DNA of 64,000 nucleotides from Nocardioides sp. zg-1230 (GCF_013155335.1 NZ_JABJQZ010000001.1:186001-250000); one strand, 5' to 3'; shown: positions 15,258 to 24,869, counted from the stretch's first letter. The notes: generated from the sequence alone by a model not told the origin. Made by a program: numbers and translations.

Positions 15258-17366
15258 ATGTCGTCGTACCTCTATCGTCTCGGCCGCTCGTCCGCCGCCC
15301 ATCCGTGGCGGGTGGTCAGCGCCTGGGTCCTGCTCATCGCCACCGCCGCGGCACTCGCCTCGTCGTTCGGCGCCCCGATGAGGGATGACTGGGACGTGCC
15401 GGGCGCCCGCGCCCAGCAGGGCATCGACCTGATGCGCGAGCACGGGGTCGGTGGCTTCGCCAGCGCCCGCGTCGTCGTCCATGACCGCGACGGTGACGCA
15501 CTTCCGTCGGCCGAGGTCGACGCGCTGACCGAGCGGCTGCGCGGCCTCCAGCACGTCGCCGAGGTCGGGCCGGCCCGGCTCAGCGGCGACGGCGACACCG
15601 CCGTCCTCACCGTGCAGTACGCCGAGCCCATCACGCACCCCGACCTGATGGGCAACATCGAGCCGTTGCAGGGCGCGATCGCCGAGACGATCGACGCCGG
15701 CCTGCAGGTGGAGCTGGGCGGCGACGTCCCCGACACCGCAGGCGAGCCCATCGGGGGCACGGGCGAGCTGGCCGGGGTCGGCATCGCCCTGCTGATCCTG
15801 GTGGTCGCCCTCGGCTCCGCCGTCGGCGCCGGGCTCCCGATCGGCGTGGCCGTCGCCGGGCTCGCCGTGGGCAGCTCGGGCATCGCCCTGCTCGCCGCCA
15901 CCATGTCGGTCAGCACCTCCGCGCCGATGGTCGCGTCGATGGTGGGGCTGGGCGTGGGGATCGACTACGCGCTGCTCCTGGTCACCCGGCACGTGGAGAA
16001 CCTCCGCCTCGGCCACGACGCGATCGAGGCCGCCGGTCGAGCGGTCGCGACGTCCGGCCGGTCGGTGGTGTTCGCCGCGGTGACCGTGCTGGTCTCGCTC
16101 ATGGGCCTGCGCCTCGCCGGACTGTCGACGTACGACTCCTTCGGCCTGGCCACCGCCATCGCCGTCGTGTGCGTCGCCGCGGCCGCACTCACCCTCGTGC
16201 CGGCGCTGTGCCGGCTGGGTGGCCGCAGGCTGCTCCCCCGGGCCGTACGCCGCAACCGTCCGCTCCGGACCCGCGAGCCCCTCACCGCCGGCTGGGCCGC
16301 CCGCGTCGGCCGCAGGCCGCTGGCCTGGGCGCTGGTCAGCCTAGGCGTCCTGCTGGTGCTCGCCGCGCCCGTGCTCGACCTGCGCACCTGGCCGGGCGAC
16401 GCGAGCAACCAGCCGGCCGGGAACACCACCCGGCAGGCGTACGACCTGGTCGCCGCCGAGTTCGGCCCCGGCGCGAACGGTCCGCTCACCGTGGTGGTGC
16501 CCACCGGGGCGGGCGATGTCGCGCAGTCCGTGGCCGTCCTGGACGCCGACGACCGCATCGCTTCTGTCGAGCCGGCCGTCACCACGCCGGACGGCGCGCT
16601 GTCGATCATCACGGCCGAGCCCACCTTCGGGCCGACCGACGAGCGCACGCCGGACCTGATCGACGACCTGCGCGCCGCGCTGCCCGCCGAGGTCGAGGTG
16701 ACCGGGTGGACGCCGTACTTCAACGACATCTCGAACATGCTGCAGGAGCGCCTGTGGCTGGTGATCGCGTTCGTGGTCGGCGTCTCGGTGCTGCTGCTGG
16801 CGCTGATGTTCAGGTCGGTGCTGGTGCCGCTCAAGGCCGCGGCGATGAACCTGCTGTCCATCGGCGCCGCCTACGGCGTGCTGGTCGCGGTCTTCCAGTG
16901 GGGCTGGGGCGCCGAGCTCATCGGGGTCGACCAGTCGATGCCCATCTCGAGCTGGATGCCGATCCTGCAGTTCGCGATCCTGTTCGGTCTGTCGATGGAC
17001 TACGAGGTCTTCCTGCTCTCCCGGATCCGGGAGGACTACCTCCGCACCGGCGACCCGCGCGGCAGCGTCGTGCGCGGCCTGTCGTCGACCGGCCGGGTGA
17101 TCACCTCCGCGGCAGCGATCATGGTGGTCGTGTTCCTCGGCTTCGCCACCGAGGGCGACGTGGTCGTCAAGCAGCTCGGCCTCGGCATGGCCGTCGCCAT
17201 CGTCCTCGACGCCACCCTCGTCCGGATGGTGCTCGTGCCGGCCACGATGTCGCTCCTCGGCCACTGGAACTGGTGGCTGCCGGCGTGGCTCGACCGGCTG
17301 TTGCCGACGGTGCGGGTCGAGGTGGAGGAGGAGCCTGTCCCCGAGCGCGAGCTGGTCGGGGTGTAG
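15258..17366 (+). CDS. MMPL family RND-type transporter
   Basis: A 702-residue polytopic membrane protein with the MMPL/RND layout: one N-terminal helix (WRVVSAWVLLIATAAALAS), a periplasm-side loop of ~170 residues, five or so helices (VGIALLILVVALGSAVGAG ... VGLGVGIDYALLLVTRH), a second outer loop, and a second helix bundle with ILFGLSMDYEVFLLSRIRE. The two GxxxDY segments are the proton-relay positions of this family. AGGAG precedes the ATG. MMPL proteins in actinobacteria export lipids or small lipophilic compounds; here the SARP-type operator suggests export of the product made by the BBE-like oxidoreductases, which is an inference. Confidence 0.92.
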   Translation: MSSYLYRLGRSSAAHPWRVVSAWVLLIATAAALASSFGAPMRDDWDVPGARAQQGIDLMREHGVGGFASARVVVHDRDGDALPSAEVDALTERLRGLQHVAEVGPARLSGDGDTAVLTVQYAEPITHPDLMGNIEPLQGAIAETIDAGLQVELGGDVPDTAGEPIGGTGELAGVGIALLILVVALGSAVGAGLPIGVAVAGLAVGSSGIALLAATMSVSTSAPMVASMVGLGVGIDYALLLVTRHVENLRLGHDAIEAAGRAVATSGRSVVFAAVTVLVSLMGLRLAGLSTYDSFGLATAIAVVCVAAAALTLVPALCRLGGRRLLPRAVRRNRPLRTREPLTAGWAARVGRRPLAWALVSLGVLLVLAAPVLDLRTWPGDASNQPAGNTTRQAYDLVAAEFGPGANGPLTVVVPTGAGDVAQSVAVLDADDRIASVEPAVTTPDGALSIITAEPTFGPTDERTPDLIDDLRAALPAEVEVTGWTPYFNDISNMLQERLWLVIAFVVGVSVLLLALMFRSVLVPLKAAAMNLLSIGAAYGVLVAVFQWGWGAELIGVDQSMPISSWMPILQFAILFGLSMDYEVFLLSRIREDYLRTGDPRGSVVRGLSSTGRVITSAAAIMVVVFLGFATEGDVVVKQLGLGMAVAIVLDATLVRMVLVPATMSLLGHWNWWLPAWLDRLLPTVRVEVEEEPVPERELVGV

Positions 17367-17378
17367 GGGGTCAGCTGT

Positions 17379-17416
17379 GCCGGGCCGGCGTTCCCTGCGG
17401 GGAGCGCCGGCCCGGC
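17379..17416 (+). terminator. Hairpin terminator after MMPL gene
   Basis: Arms GCCGGGCCGGCGTTCC (17379-17394) and GGAGCGCCGGCCCGGC (17401-17416) pair almost perfectly around a short loop. It separates the MMPL gene from the convergent response regulator. Confidence 0.75.
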
Positions 17417-17453
17417 CGTTCTGCGGGCCGGTCGTGGCCGAGCAGGGTTGCCG

Positions 17454-18131
17454 TCAGCCCGGGGTGGCCGGCAGGACGCCCTCTCCCCGGCGCACCACGC
17501 CGGTCTCGTACCCCAGGACCACGACCTGCACCCGCGTGGTGAGGTGCAGCTTGGCCAGGATCCGGTTCACGTGGGTCTTCACGGTGGCCTCGGAGATGAC
17601 CAGCTGCGCCTGGATGTCGGCGTTGGCGAGGCCGCGAGCCATCAGGACGAACACCTCACGCTCTCGCTCGGTGAGCACGTCGAGCGCGGCGTCGACCCCC
17701 GGCGGCTGACGGACGTGGTCCTCGATCAGACGGCGGGTCAGGGCCGGCGCCAGCAGCGCCTCCCCGGCGACGACCGTCTCGATGCCCGCGACCAGCCGCT
17801 CGGGAGGCGTCGCCTTGAGGAGGAAGCCCGCGGCGCCCGCCCGGAGCGCGCCGTAGACGTAGGTGTCGATGTCGTACGTCGTCAGGACCAGCACCCGGGT
17901 CGGCCCGCCGGCGGCGACGATCTCCCGGGTGGCCGCGATGCCGTCGAGGACGGGCATGCGGACGTCCATCAGCACCACGTCGGGTGCGTGCGCCGCGACC
18001 GACCCGACGGCCGCCCGACCGTCGCCGACCGCGTCGACGACGTCGATCCCGCGTGCCTCGAGCACCAGCTGCAGGCCGCTGCGGACGAGGTCCTGGTCGT
18101 CGGCGATCACGACCCGGACCGGGGCGCTCAC
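17454..18131 (-). CDS. NarL/FixJ-type response regulator
   Basis: A 225-residue response regulator. The receiver domain (1-120) has the acidic pair DD at 11-12, phospho-acceptor Asp56 in VVLMDVRMPVLDG, and Lys in FLLKATPPE. The C-terminal LuxR-type HTH (about 155-215) reads LTEREREVFVLMARGLANAD ... SEATVKTHVNRILAKL. Its GTG start overlaps the kinase stop by four bases (GTGA), so the pair is translationally coupled. Signal and targets are not evident; the divergently encoded membrane protein is a candidate target because their promoters share one intergenic region. Confidence 0.93.
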   Translation of the reverse strand: MSAPVRVVIADDQDLVRSGLQLVLEARGIDVVDAVGDGRAAVGSVAAHAPDVVLMDVRMPVLDGIAATREIVAAGGPTRVLVLTTYDIDTYVYGALRAGAAGFLLKATPPERLVAGIETVVAGEALLAPALTRRLIEDHVRQPPGVDAALDVLTEREREVFVLMARGLANADIQAQLVISEATVKTHVNRILAKLHLTTRVQVVVLGYETGVVRRGEGVLPATPG

Positions 18132-19243
18132 GTCGCGCCCATCGGCAGGCTCGCGTCCACCTCGAACCGGCCGCCGTCGGTGACCCCGTGGTCCAGCTGG
18201 CCGCCGAGCACGTGGACGCGCTCGGCGATGCCCAGCAGCCCGAGCCCGCTGCCCTGGCCGGTGCGCCTGCCGACCTGGTTGGCGGCACGGATCCGCAGCG
18301 TGTCGGAGTCCCAGCTGATCGTGACCTCCGCGTGGCTGTCGGCGCCGTAGCGCAGCGCGTTGGTCAGCGCCTCCTGCACGATCCGGTACGCCGACACGTC
18401 GACGCCGGCGGGCAGCTCGGGCACCGGGTCGGCAAGCCGGAGGTCCACGGCGAGACCGTCGACGCGGAACCTCTCGACCAGCTCGGGCAGCTGGGCCAGC
18501 CCCGGTGCCGGCTCCAGACCGAGCTCGTCCGCGTTGTCGCGGACCAGGTGCAGGAGCCGCCCCGTCTCGGCGAGTGCCTGCCGCCCGGTGGCCGCGACGT
18601 TGTCGAGGGCCTCAGCGGCCTTGGCCGGGTCGGTGTGGAGGAGCTCCTGGGCGACGGCGGTCTGCACCACCATCGCGCTGACCGAGTGCGCGATCACGTC
18701 GTGCAGGTCGCGCGCGATCCGCTGCCGCTCGTCGCGTACTGCCTGCTCCCGGACGAGGCTCTGCTGGCGCTCGAGCTCGGCCGTCTGCTCGGCGAGGCGC
18801 CGCGTCACGCGCCCCAGGACGTACGGCGGCACCAGCAGCGAGGTCACGAAGAAGACGTCGGTGACGTCGTTGTCCCGCTCGTCGGTGAAGAGGTAGTCGG
18901 AGGCGAGGAGCACCATGAGCGCGCCGAGCACGAGCAGGCCGCCGTAGCTGGGCACCCACCGCGCGAGCGAGTAGGCCACGACGGCCATGACCATGATCGG
19001 CGCCGCCAGGTCGTCCAGCTCCGGCCCGAACCAAGGCGTGAAGAGGGTCAGGGCGCCGGCCACCAGTGTGCTGAGCCTGGGCCACCGGCGGCGCGGCACG
19101 AGGGCCAGGCACGACAGCAACGACAGCACGATCGCGGCCGCGGCGCCGTCCGGCGCGACGAGGACGATCTCCAGGAGCGACATCGCGGCGACGACCGCCG
19201 GGACACCCCAGTCAGTCACCGTCGACGAAGCTCGCCCGATCAC
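18128..19243 (-). CDS. Two-component sensor histidine kinase (HisKA_3 type)
   Basis: A 371-residue kinase with five or six predicted N-terminal transmembrane helices (VPAVVAAMSLLEIVLVAP ... GLLVLGALMVLLASDYLF ... VTDVFFVTSLLVPPYVLG), a short coiled linker (EQTAELERQQSLVREQAV), and the HisKA_3 dimerisation motif ERQRIARDLHDVIAHSVSAM containing the phospho-His. The ATPase domain has YRIVQEALTNALRYG (N box) and GSGLGLLGIAERV (G box). There is no large extracellular sensor loop, so the signal is probably sensed in or at the membrane, as in DesK-like kinases. It is upstream of and overlaps the regulator gene. Confidence 0.92.
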   Translation of the reverse strand: MIGRASSTVTDWGVPAVVAAMSLLEIVLVAPDGAAAAIVLSLLSCLALVPRRRWPRLSTLVAGALTLFTPWFGPELDDLAAPIMVMAVVAYSLARWVPSYGGLLVLGALMVLLASDYLFTDERDNDVTDVFFVTSLLVPPYVLGRVTRRLAEQTAELERQQSLVREQAVRDERQRIARDLHDVIAHSVSAMVVQTAVAQELLHTDPAKAAEALDNVAATGRQALAETGRLLHLVRDNADELGLEPAPGLAQLPELVERFRVDGLAVDLRLADPVPELPAGVDVSAYRIVQEALTNALRYGADSHAEVTISWDSDTLRIRAANQVGRRTGQGSGLGLLGIAERVHVLGGQLDHGVTDGGRFEVDASLPMGAT

Positions 19244-19373
19244 ACGTCGAGGCTACGCGGCTCGCCGGCCCCGCTCCGTCAAACCAGGGGTTGACCGGGG
19301 TTCGGTCCCTGCGCCGATGCGCCGCGCGCGCTGACCAGCCGATGGTGGAGATCCCTTGAGCGAAGGAGAAGCC

Positions 19374-20084
19374 ATGTCGTCCCTCACCATGCTGGACCGG
19401 CCCGAGGACCAGCGCCGGATCGGCCGACTCGCCTGGGTGATGGCGTGGGTCGGCCTGGTCGTCGGGCAGCTCCACGCCCTCGCTCGGGTCGCCACCAAGG
19501 ACGGCGCGTCCGACCCGGACGAGGGGCTCATGCACCTCTGGGTCGAGCCGGCGTCGACGGCGCTCGCGCCGCTGCTCGACTGGTCCTCGCCCACCGTGGT
19601 CTACCTGACCTACGGCAAGATCTGGGGCCCCGTCGTCGGGGCCGCGACCCTGGCCGCGTTCGTCGTCCACCGCCGGCGGTCCGTCGCCGGGTTCCGCGGG
19701 GCCGAGCGCTGGGCGTGGCGCATCGCGCTCACCGCGCTCTCGCTGGCGACCCTCGGCTGCTTCGCCGAGTACTGGACGCAGTGGGGCACCGGCAACGAGC
19801 GCCTCCTCGAAGCGGTGTTCATCGTCCTGATCCCGGTCCTGCTGCTCACCATGGTCGGCTCGACCTTCCTGGGCATCGTGCTGGTCCGTCGCGGCCTCGG
19901 CCTGCCCGCGTGGCTGCTCGCGCTCACCTTCCCGGGGCTGTTCGTGATCTCGGAGGTCACGTCGCTCGGCAGCGTGTTCCTGCCGGTCGCGTTCGCGTTC
20001 GGGATCCTCGGCCGCCGGATCGCTCGCGAGCCGTACCCCGCGACCGCCGTCTCGCCGTCCCGGACGGCGCCGGTCGTCCACTGA
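19374..20084 (+). CDS. Polytopic membrane protein, function unknown
   Basis: A 236-residue integral membrane protein with about six hydrophobic helices (WVMAWVGLVVGQLHALAR, GPVVGAATLAAFVVH, AWRIALTALSLATLGCFAEY, LLEAVFIVLIPVLLLTMVGSTF, LPAWLLALTFPGLFVISEV, SVFLPVAFAFGILG). I use the ATG at 19374, with AAGGAG five bases upstream; a TTG at 19356 is a possible alternative. No family recognised. It is divergent from the two-component operon and may be its target. Confidence 0.78.
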   Translation: MSSLTMLDRPEDQRRIGRLAWVMAWVGLVVGQLHALARVATKDGASDPDEGLMHLWVEPASTALAPLLDWSSPTVVYLTYGKIWGPVVGAATLAAFVVHRRRSVAGFRGAERWAWRIALTALSLATLGCFAEYWTQWGTGNERLLEAVFIVLIPVLLLTMVGSTFLGIVLVRRGLGLPAWLLALTFPGLFVISEVTSLGSVFLPVAFAFGILGRRIAREPYPATAVSPSRTAPVVH

Positions 20085-20125
20085 CCAGCACGGCCGCGGA
20101 TCCGCGGCGGGGGTGGGTACGCCAG

Positions 20126-20159
20126 ACGCCCGCCGGAGGTGGGGTCCTCCGGCGGGCGC
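20126..20159 (+). terminator. Hairpin terminator after the membrane protein gene
   Basis: ACGCCCGCCGGAGG (20126-20139) pairs with CCTCCGGCGGGCGC (20146-20159) around a 6-base loop. It lies 42 bases after the stop and just before the GTG of the nuclease gene. Confidence 0.75.
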
Positions 20160-20184
20160 CCTCTCCGTCCGACAGGATGCGGGC

Positions 20185-20838
20185 GTGCGCATCGGGACGT
20201 GGAACCTCGCCGGCCGGTGGTCGGACGATCATCGTCGGCTCCTGCTCGAGGCCGATTGCGACGTCTGGCTGCTGACGGAGGTCAACGAGCGGACGAGCTT
20301 TCCCGGCTTCGCCGTGCACCTGTCGGCCGCGCCGATGGCGCCCCGGCGTCGCTGGGCCGCGGTCGCGAGCCGGCTGCCGATGGCCTCGAGCCCCGACCCG
20401 CACCCAGCCAGCGCGGCCGCACAGGTCGGCGCGACGACGTACGTCAGTTCGGTGCTGCCGTGGCGCAATGCCCGATCGGGGCCGGTGTGGGTCGGCGAGC
20501 GTCACGCCGACAAGACGCAGACCGCGGTGGACGACCTGCTCCTGCGGCTGCGTGCCGCCCCGTCCCTGGTATGGGGCGGCGACTGGAACCACGCCCTGAC
20601 CGGCAAGGAGTACGCCGGCTCGAAGGCCGGCCGAGCCTCGATCACAGCTGCTCTCGACGAGCTCGGTCTGGTCGTGCCGACTTCCGACCTGCCGCACGCG
20701 ATCGAGGGGCTGCTCAGCATCGACCACGTCGCCGTACCTGCGGGGTCGGACGCAGTCGCGCGGCGGGTCGTGGCGGAGTGCGACGGCAAGCGCCTCTCTG
20801 ACCACGACGCGTACGTCGTCGACACGCTGGAGGCGTAG
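20185..20838 (+). CDS. Endonuclease/exonuclease/phosphatase (EEP) family protein
   Basis: A 217-residue protein of the EEP (exonuclease III / DNase I-like) fold. Visible active-site segments are IGTWNLAG at the N-terminus (metal-binding Asn), LLTEVNE (metal-binding Glu), VWGGDWNHAL (Asp/Asn) and the C-terminal LSDHDAYVVD (Asp-His). I chose the GTG at 20185 because EEP homology starts there and a hairpin occupies the bases just upstream. The helicase gene follows after three bases, so the two are almost certainly cotranscribed. It probably acts on nucleic acid; a phospholipase-type or phosphatase role is possible in this superfamily. Confidence 0.82.
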   Translation: MRIGTWNLAGRWSDDHRRLLLEADCDVWLLTEVNERTSFPGFAVHLSAAPMAPRRRWAAVASRLPMASSPDPHPASAAAQVGATTYVSSVLPWRNARSGPVWVGERHADKTQTAVDDLLLRLRAAPSLVWGGDWNHALTGKEYAGSKAGRASITAALDELGLVVPTSDLPHAIEGLLSIDHVAVPAGSDAVARRVVAECDGKRLSDHDAYVVDTLEA

Positions 20839-20841
20839 ACC

Positions 20842-23652
20842 GTGCCCGACCCGGACACGTCCGCCGTACCGTCGCTGCGCATCCACCAGCGTGAAGCGCT
20901 CGAGGCGCTCGCCCGCGCGTGGGACGACGCGGACCATCCGCGCGCCTGGGTCGTGCTGCCCCCCGGGGCGGGCAAGACCCGCGTCGGGCTCGAGGCCGTC
21001 GCGGGCGAGCTCCGGGCACACCCCGACACCCGCGCCGTTGTGCTCGCCCCCAACACCGCCATCCAGTCCCAGTGGATCGCCGAGGCCCGGACGTTGGGGC
21101 TCGACGCGAGCGACGACAAGTCCCTCACCAGCCCACTGACCTGCCTGACCTACCAGTCCCTGGCCGTCTTCGACTCAGAAGCAGCGGACGACGACGACTC
21201 CACGACGACGGTCGTCGACCGGCTCCACCCCAACGGCGTCGCCCTCTTCGAGCGGATCCGCGCGCAGCCGCGGCTGGTGCTCGTCCTCGACGAGTGCCAC
21301 CACCTGCTCGAGGTGTGGGGGCGGCTGCTCGCCGAGCTGCTCGACGCCGTCGGCCGCGCCCACGTCCTGGCGCTCACCGCGACACCGCCCGAGAGCCTCG
21401 CCGGCGAGCAGCGCGCCCTCGTCGACCAGCTCTTCGGGAGCATCCGATACCGCGTCTCGGTGCCGGCGGTGGTGAAGGAGGGCCACCTCGCGCCGTTCGA
21501 CGAGCTCGTCTGGCTGACCACCCCCACGCCCACCGAGGAGGACTGGCTCACCAGCGAGGCGCTGCGCTTCACCGAGCTCACCACCCTGCTCACCACCCCG
21601 GGCTTCGGGTCGGTCGGGTTCTTCGAGTGGCTCACCACCCGGTTCGTCGAAGCCGTCCCCGCCACGACCACCTGGGCGGCGCTCGCCGAGCGCGAGCCCG
21701 ACCTGTGCGACGCCGCGCTGCGCATGCATCACGCGGGCCTGCTCGCCGTGCCCGCCGGCGCCCGGCTGCGCGAGGAGCACCGGCACGCCCCGTCGGCCGA
21801 GGACTGGGTCCGGCTCCTCGGCGACTGGCTGCTCCACCACGTCGCCGAGTCCGACGACCCGGCCGACGCCGAGGTGCTCGCGGTGGTGAGAGCCGCGCTG
21901 CCGTCGGTGGGCTACCAGTGGACGCGTCGCGGCGTACGTCGCGGGCGCTCCCCCGTCGACCGCGTGCTGGCAAGGTCGTACGCCAAGCCCGGGGCGGCCG
22001 CGCAGATCATCGCGGCCGAGCACGCCGCGATCGGCGAGCGGGCCCGGGTGCTGGTGCTGTGCGACCACGAGCGCGCGGCCGCGACCGTGCCGGTCACCCT
22101 GGACGGGGTGCTCGACGCCGAGGCCGGATCGGCGATCGCGGCGCTCGAGGCCCTGCTGGCGGACCCGAGCACCGCCCTCCTCCACCCGATGCTGGTCACC
22201 GGGTCCGTCGTCGCCGCGTCCGAGTCGACGCTGCGCAATCTCGTCGCGTTCGTCGCCGGCCGCGACCCCGACCTGGCATCGCGGCTCCGCGTCGAGACCG
22301 GCGCGGGCGCTGTCGCGACGTGCACGTCCGGATGGTCCGCGCGCACCTGGGTCACCCATGTCACCGCGTTCTTCGAGTCCGGCCGTACCCAGGTCCTCGT
22401 CGGCACCCGCGGCCTCCTCGGCGAGGGGTGGAACGCCCGCGGCGTCTCCACCCTCATCGACCTGACCACCGCGACCACACTCACGGCCGTCGTCCAGACG
22501 AGGGGCCGGGCGCTGCGTACCGACCCGACCTGGCCGGACAAGGTCGCCACCAACTGGACCGTCGTGTGCGTGTCGGAGGCGCACCCCAAGGGCGACAACG
22601 ACTGGTCCCGGCTGGTGCGCAAGCACCAGGGGTTCCACGGCGTCGACGCCGACGGCGACATCGTCGACGGGGTCGCTCACATCGACGCGTCCTTCTCCCC
22701 GTACTCGCCTCCGCCGGTCGACTCGTTCGACGCCCTCAACGCCCGGATGCTCGTCGCCGCCGCCGACCGCGAGGCCATCCGCGACGCGTGGGAGGTGGGC
22801 GAGCCCTACCAGGACGTCACGCTCGCGTCGTTGCGCGTACGCCGCCCCACCTCGTACGTCGCAAAGGTCGACGAGGTCGTCACGCTCACGCCCGTCCCGC
22901 CGGCGTGGCGACTGACGCCGGACGGCATGACGACCCACATCCCGGTGCCGGACACCAGCTGGCGTACGTCGCTCGCGCTGGCTGCGGGCACCGCCGGCGC
23001 CAGTGGAGTGGCTGCGGTCGCGAGCCCGTGGGCGCTGGTCGCGGCTGGCTCGGTGGGTGTGCTGGTCACTCTCGGCCACGTCGTTGGCACGAGCCGCGAG
23101 CAGTCCGAGGTGCTGACGAAGTGGGTGCGCGCACAGGTGGCCCTGACGTCGGCCGTGCCGCCGCTGGAGGCGGTCGCGGCGGCCGTCGCGGACGGTCTCG
23201 CTGCGGCCGGGCTGACGAGCGTCGGCGCGTCGGCGCTCGCGGTCGACGTCCACCCGGGTGGGGAGTATCGCTTCCGCCTCGCCGGCACCGAGGACGACGC
23301 CGAGGTGTTCGCCACCGCGTTCGACGAGGCGATCGGCCCGGTCGGCGTCCCGCGCTACCTCGTCTCGCGCTACACCGACGCGCAGCCACCGGACGGGCCG
23401 ATCCGTTCGCGCCGGGGCGCGCGCAAGGCCCTGCAGGCCGCACGCCCGACCGGCGAGGCGTGGCACCCCGTCCCGACCGTGCTCGGCCGCAATGCCGCGA
23501 ACGCCGGCCACTACCTCGACGCTTGGCGCAGGTGGGTCGGCGAGGGCCGGTTGCTGGCCGCTGCGAAGCCGGAGGGCGCCGGTATCGCGGCCGCGGTCTC
23601 GGGCGAGGATCCGTTCGCAGCCACCACGGTCGTGCGGCGCCACTGGTCCTGA
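20842..23652 (+). CDS. Large SF2 DEAD/DEAH-type helicase with central hydrophobic segment
   Basis: A 936-residue protein. The N-terminal helicase core has Walker A LPPGAGKTRVGL (39-50), Walker B box DECHH (150-154) and motif III LALTATPP (177-183). The second RecA lobe has GTRGLLGEGWNARG and motif VI VQTRGRALR near 550. Unusually, residues about 705-752 are a strongly hydrophobic Ala/Gly/Val stretch (LALAAGTAGASGVAAVASPW then ALVAAGSVGVLVTLGHVVG) that could be a membrane hairpin, followed by a ~190-residue C-terminal domain of unknown type. The start is GTG. The close upstream EEP nuclease suggests a two-gene nucleic-acid processing or defence module; this is an inference. Confidence 0.85.
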   Translation: MPDPDTSAVPSLRIHQREALEALARAWDDADHPRAWVVLPPGAGKTRVGLEAVAGELRAHPDTRAVVLAPNTAIQSQWIAEARTLGLDASDDKSLTSPLTCLTYQSLAVFDSEAADDDDSTTTVVDRLHPNGVALFERIRAQPRLVLVLDECHHLLEVWGRLLAELLDAVGRAHVLALTATPPESLAGEQRALVDQLFGSIRYRVSVPAVVKEGHLAPFDELVWLTTPTPTEEDWLTSEALRFTELTTLLTTPGFGSVGFFEWLTTRFVEAVPATTTWAALAEREPDLCDAALRMHHAGLLAVPAGARLREEHRHAPSAEDWVRLLGDWLLHHVAESDDPADAEVLAVVRAALPSVGYQWTRRGVRRGRSPVDRVLARSYAKPGAAAQIIAAEHAAIGERARVLVLCDHERAAATVPVTLDGVLDAEAGSAIAALEALLADPSTALLHPMLVTGSVVAASESTLRNLVAFVAGRDPDLASRLRVETGAGAVATCTSGWSARTWVTHVTAFFESGRTQVLVGTRGLLGEGWNARGVSTLIDLTTATTLTAVVQTRGRALRTDPTWPDKVATNWTVVCVSEAHPKGDNDWSRLVRKHQGFHGVDADGDIVDGVAHIDASFSPYSPPPVDSFDALNARMLVAAADREAIRDAWEVGEPYQDVTLASLRVRRPTSYVAKVDEVVTLTPVPPAWRLTPDGMTTHIPVPDTSWRTSLALAAGTAGASGVAAVASPWALVAAGSVGVLVTLGHVVGTSREQSEVLTKWVRAQVALTSAVPPLEAVAAAVADGLAAAGLTSVGASALAVDVHPGGEYRFRLAGTEDDAEVFATAFDEAIGPVGVPRYLVSRYTDAQPPDGPIRSRRGARKALQAARPTGEAWHPVPTVLGRNAANAGHYLDAWRRWVGEGRLLAAAKPEGAGIAAAVSGEDPFAATTVVRRHWS

Positions 23653-23734
23653 CCGCAACGCGAGTGCCGACCTCGGCGGCCACGTGGGACTGGTGCGAGC
23701 TGGTCGAGCCGCACCGTGCGCAGACGGTGCGCTG

Positions 23735-24745
23735 TCACCACCGGTTGCGCACGTCCTCGGCCCAGCCGACCACCTCGGCGACCCGCACCCAGGCGCCGCT
23801 GTCGTCCCGCACGCGACCGGACCAGTGGCCGAAGCATTGGTGGGTGCGCGAGGCGAAGATCTTGAGATCGATGACCGAGCGCTTGAGGTGGAAGGGCGTG
23901 AAGGTGAGGTCGACGGTCTCCCCCGTCACCCGCCACGGCGCGAGCCAGTCGTCGGTGTCGTAGCGCCAGTCGAGCTCCTCGCTGATCTTCGTCAGGTGCC
24001 CGTCGACCAGCAGCGAGTTCTCGCACGATCCGGTGCCGTCGGTCCACTTCCCGCCGACCTGGATCCCGATGACGCGCCCGTCGGTTCGCCCCGAACCGGC
24101 GCCCCAGTTCCAGTGCATCGCGTACGGCCAGCGTCCGCGGCCGTGGTCGAGCGTCGCCCAGGACTCCCCCGCCGGTACGTCGTACGCCTCGCCGTCGACC
24201 CACAGGGTGCCGACCGCGGGCCGGGCGACGTCCTTGACGGTGTACTGGAAGAGCCGGTCGGTCCACGGGACGACCACGCCGAGGGACTCATGACCGGGCG
24301 GCCGCTCCGCGGTGACGTCGACGCGCACCCGCGGCCCCTCGGCGCGGAGCCGGGTGCCGCCGTCGACCTCGTCGAGATCGATGCGGACGTTCTTCGTCCG
24401 CGCGCGGGCGGGCCCCGCGCCGAGGGTGCCGGGCAGCGTGGCGCTGCGGCCGAGCACGCCGATCGCGTCCTGCGCGACCTCCTCGCCGGTGCGGCGGTCG
24501 AGCACCCAGATGCTGTGGACCGCGGCGTAGTCGATGTCGGACAGCACGAGCGCGATGACGTGGGTGGGCGTGGTGACGCCCCAGTACTCCCAGCGCTTGT
24601 TGCGCCCGCGGCCCCTGAGCCCGCGACCGATGCCGTCCGTGGTGATCAGCGGGCTGCGGGTCCAGCCCACGGCATCCGGGTTGAGCCGGCCGTCCGGCAG
24701 GGTCAGGGAGACGGGGACGGTGATCTCGCGCTCGGTCAGGGCCAC
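23735..24745 (-). CDS. DUF2804 domain-containing protein
   Basis: A 336-residue protein matching the DUF2804 family from end to end: LNPDAVGWTRSPL at the N-terminus, WEYWGVTTPTHVIALVLSDI, the central LDHGRGRWPYAMHWNWGAGS and the C-terminal CFGHWSGRVRDDSGAWV. The fold is predicted beta-rich (lipocalin/AttH-like); function is unknown. It has no signal peptide. It is convergent with the helicase (82 bases apart) and divergent from the serine hydrolase. Confidence 0.85.
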   Translation of the reverse strand: MALTEREITVPVSLTLPDGRLNPDAVGWTRSPLITTDGIGRGLRGRGRNKRWEYWGVTTPTHVIALVLSDIDYAAVHSIWVLDRRTGEEVAQDAIGVLGRSATLPGTLGAGPARARTKNVRIDLDEVDGGTRLRAEGPRVRVDVTAERPPGHESLGVVVPWTDRLFQYTVKDVARPAVGTLWVDGEAYDVPAGESWATLDHGRGRWPYAMHWNWGAGSGRTDGRVIGIQVGGKWTDGTGSCENSLLVDGHLTKISEELDWRYDTDDWLAPWRVTGETVDLTFTPFHLKRSVIDLKIFASRTHQCFGHWSGRVRDDSGAWVRVAEVVGWAEDVRNRW

Positions 24746-24869
24746 GGCCGGACCCTACTTTTTCCGGGGCGGCCGGGACACGGAACGCCCGCGGGAGGTG
24801 GGTCCCCCGGCAACGTCTGTCCGGCATTGGTCGACGCATCCCGTCAGGTTGCGGACCTAGGCTGGCAGC

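Noticed and set aside
19244..19373. Sixth SARP operator upstream of the two-component genes
   Set aside because: GGTTGACCGGG and GTTCGGTCCCT are 11 bp apart but lack the CTTGA/G core and the standard distance.
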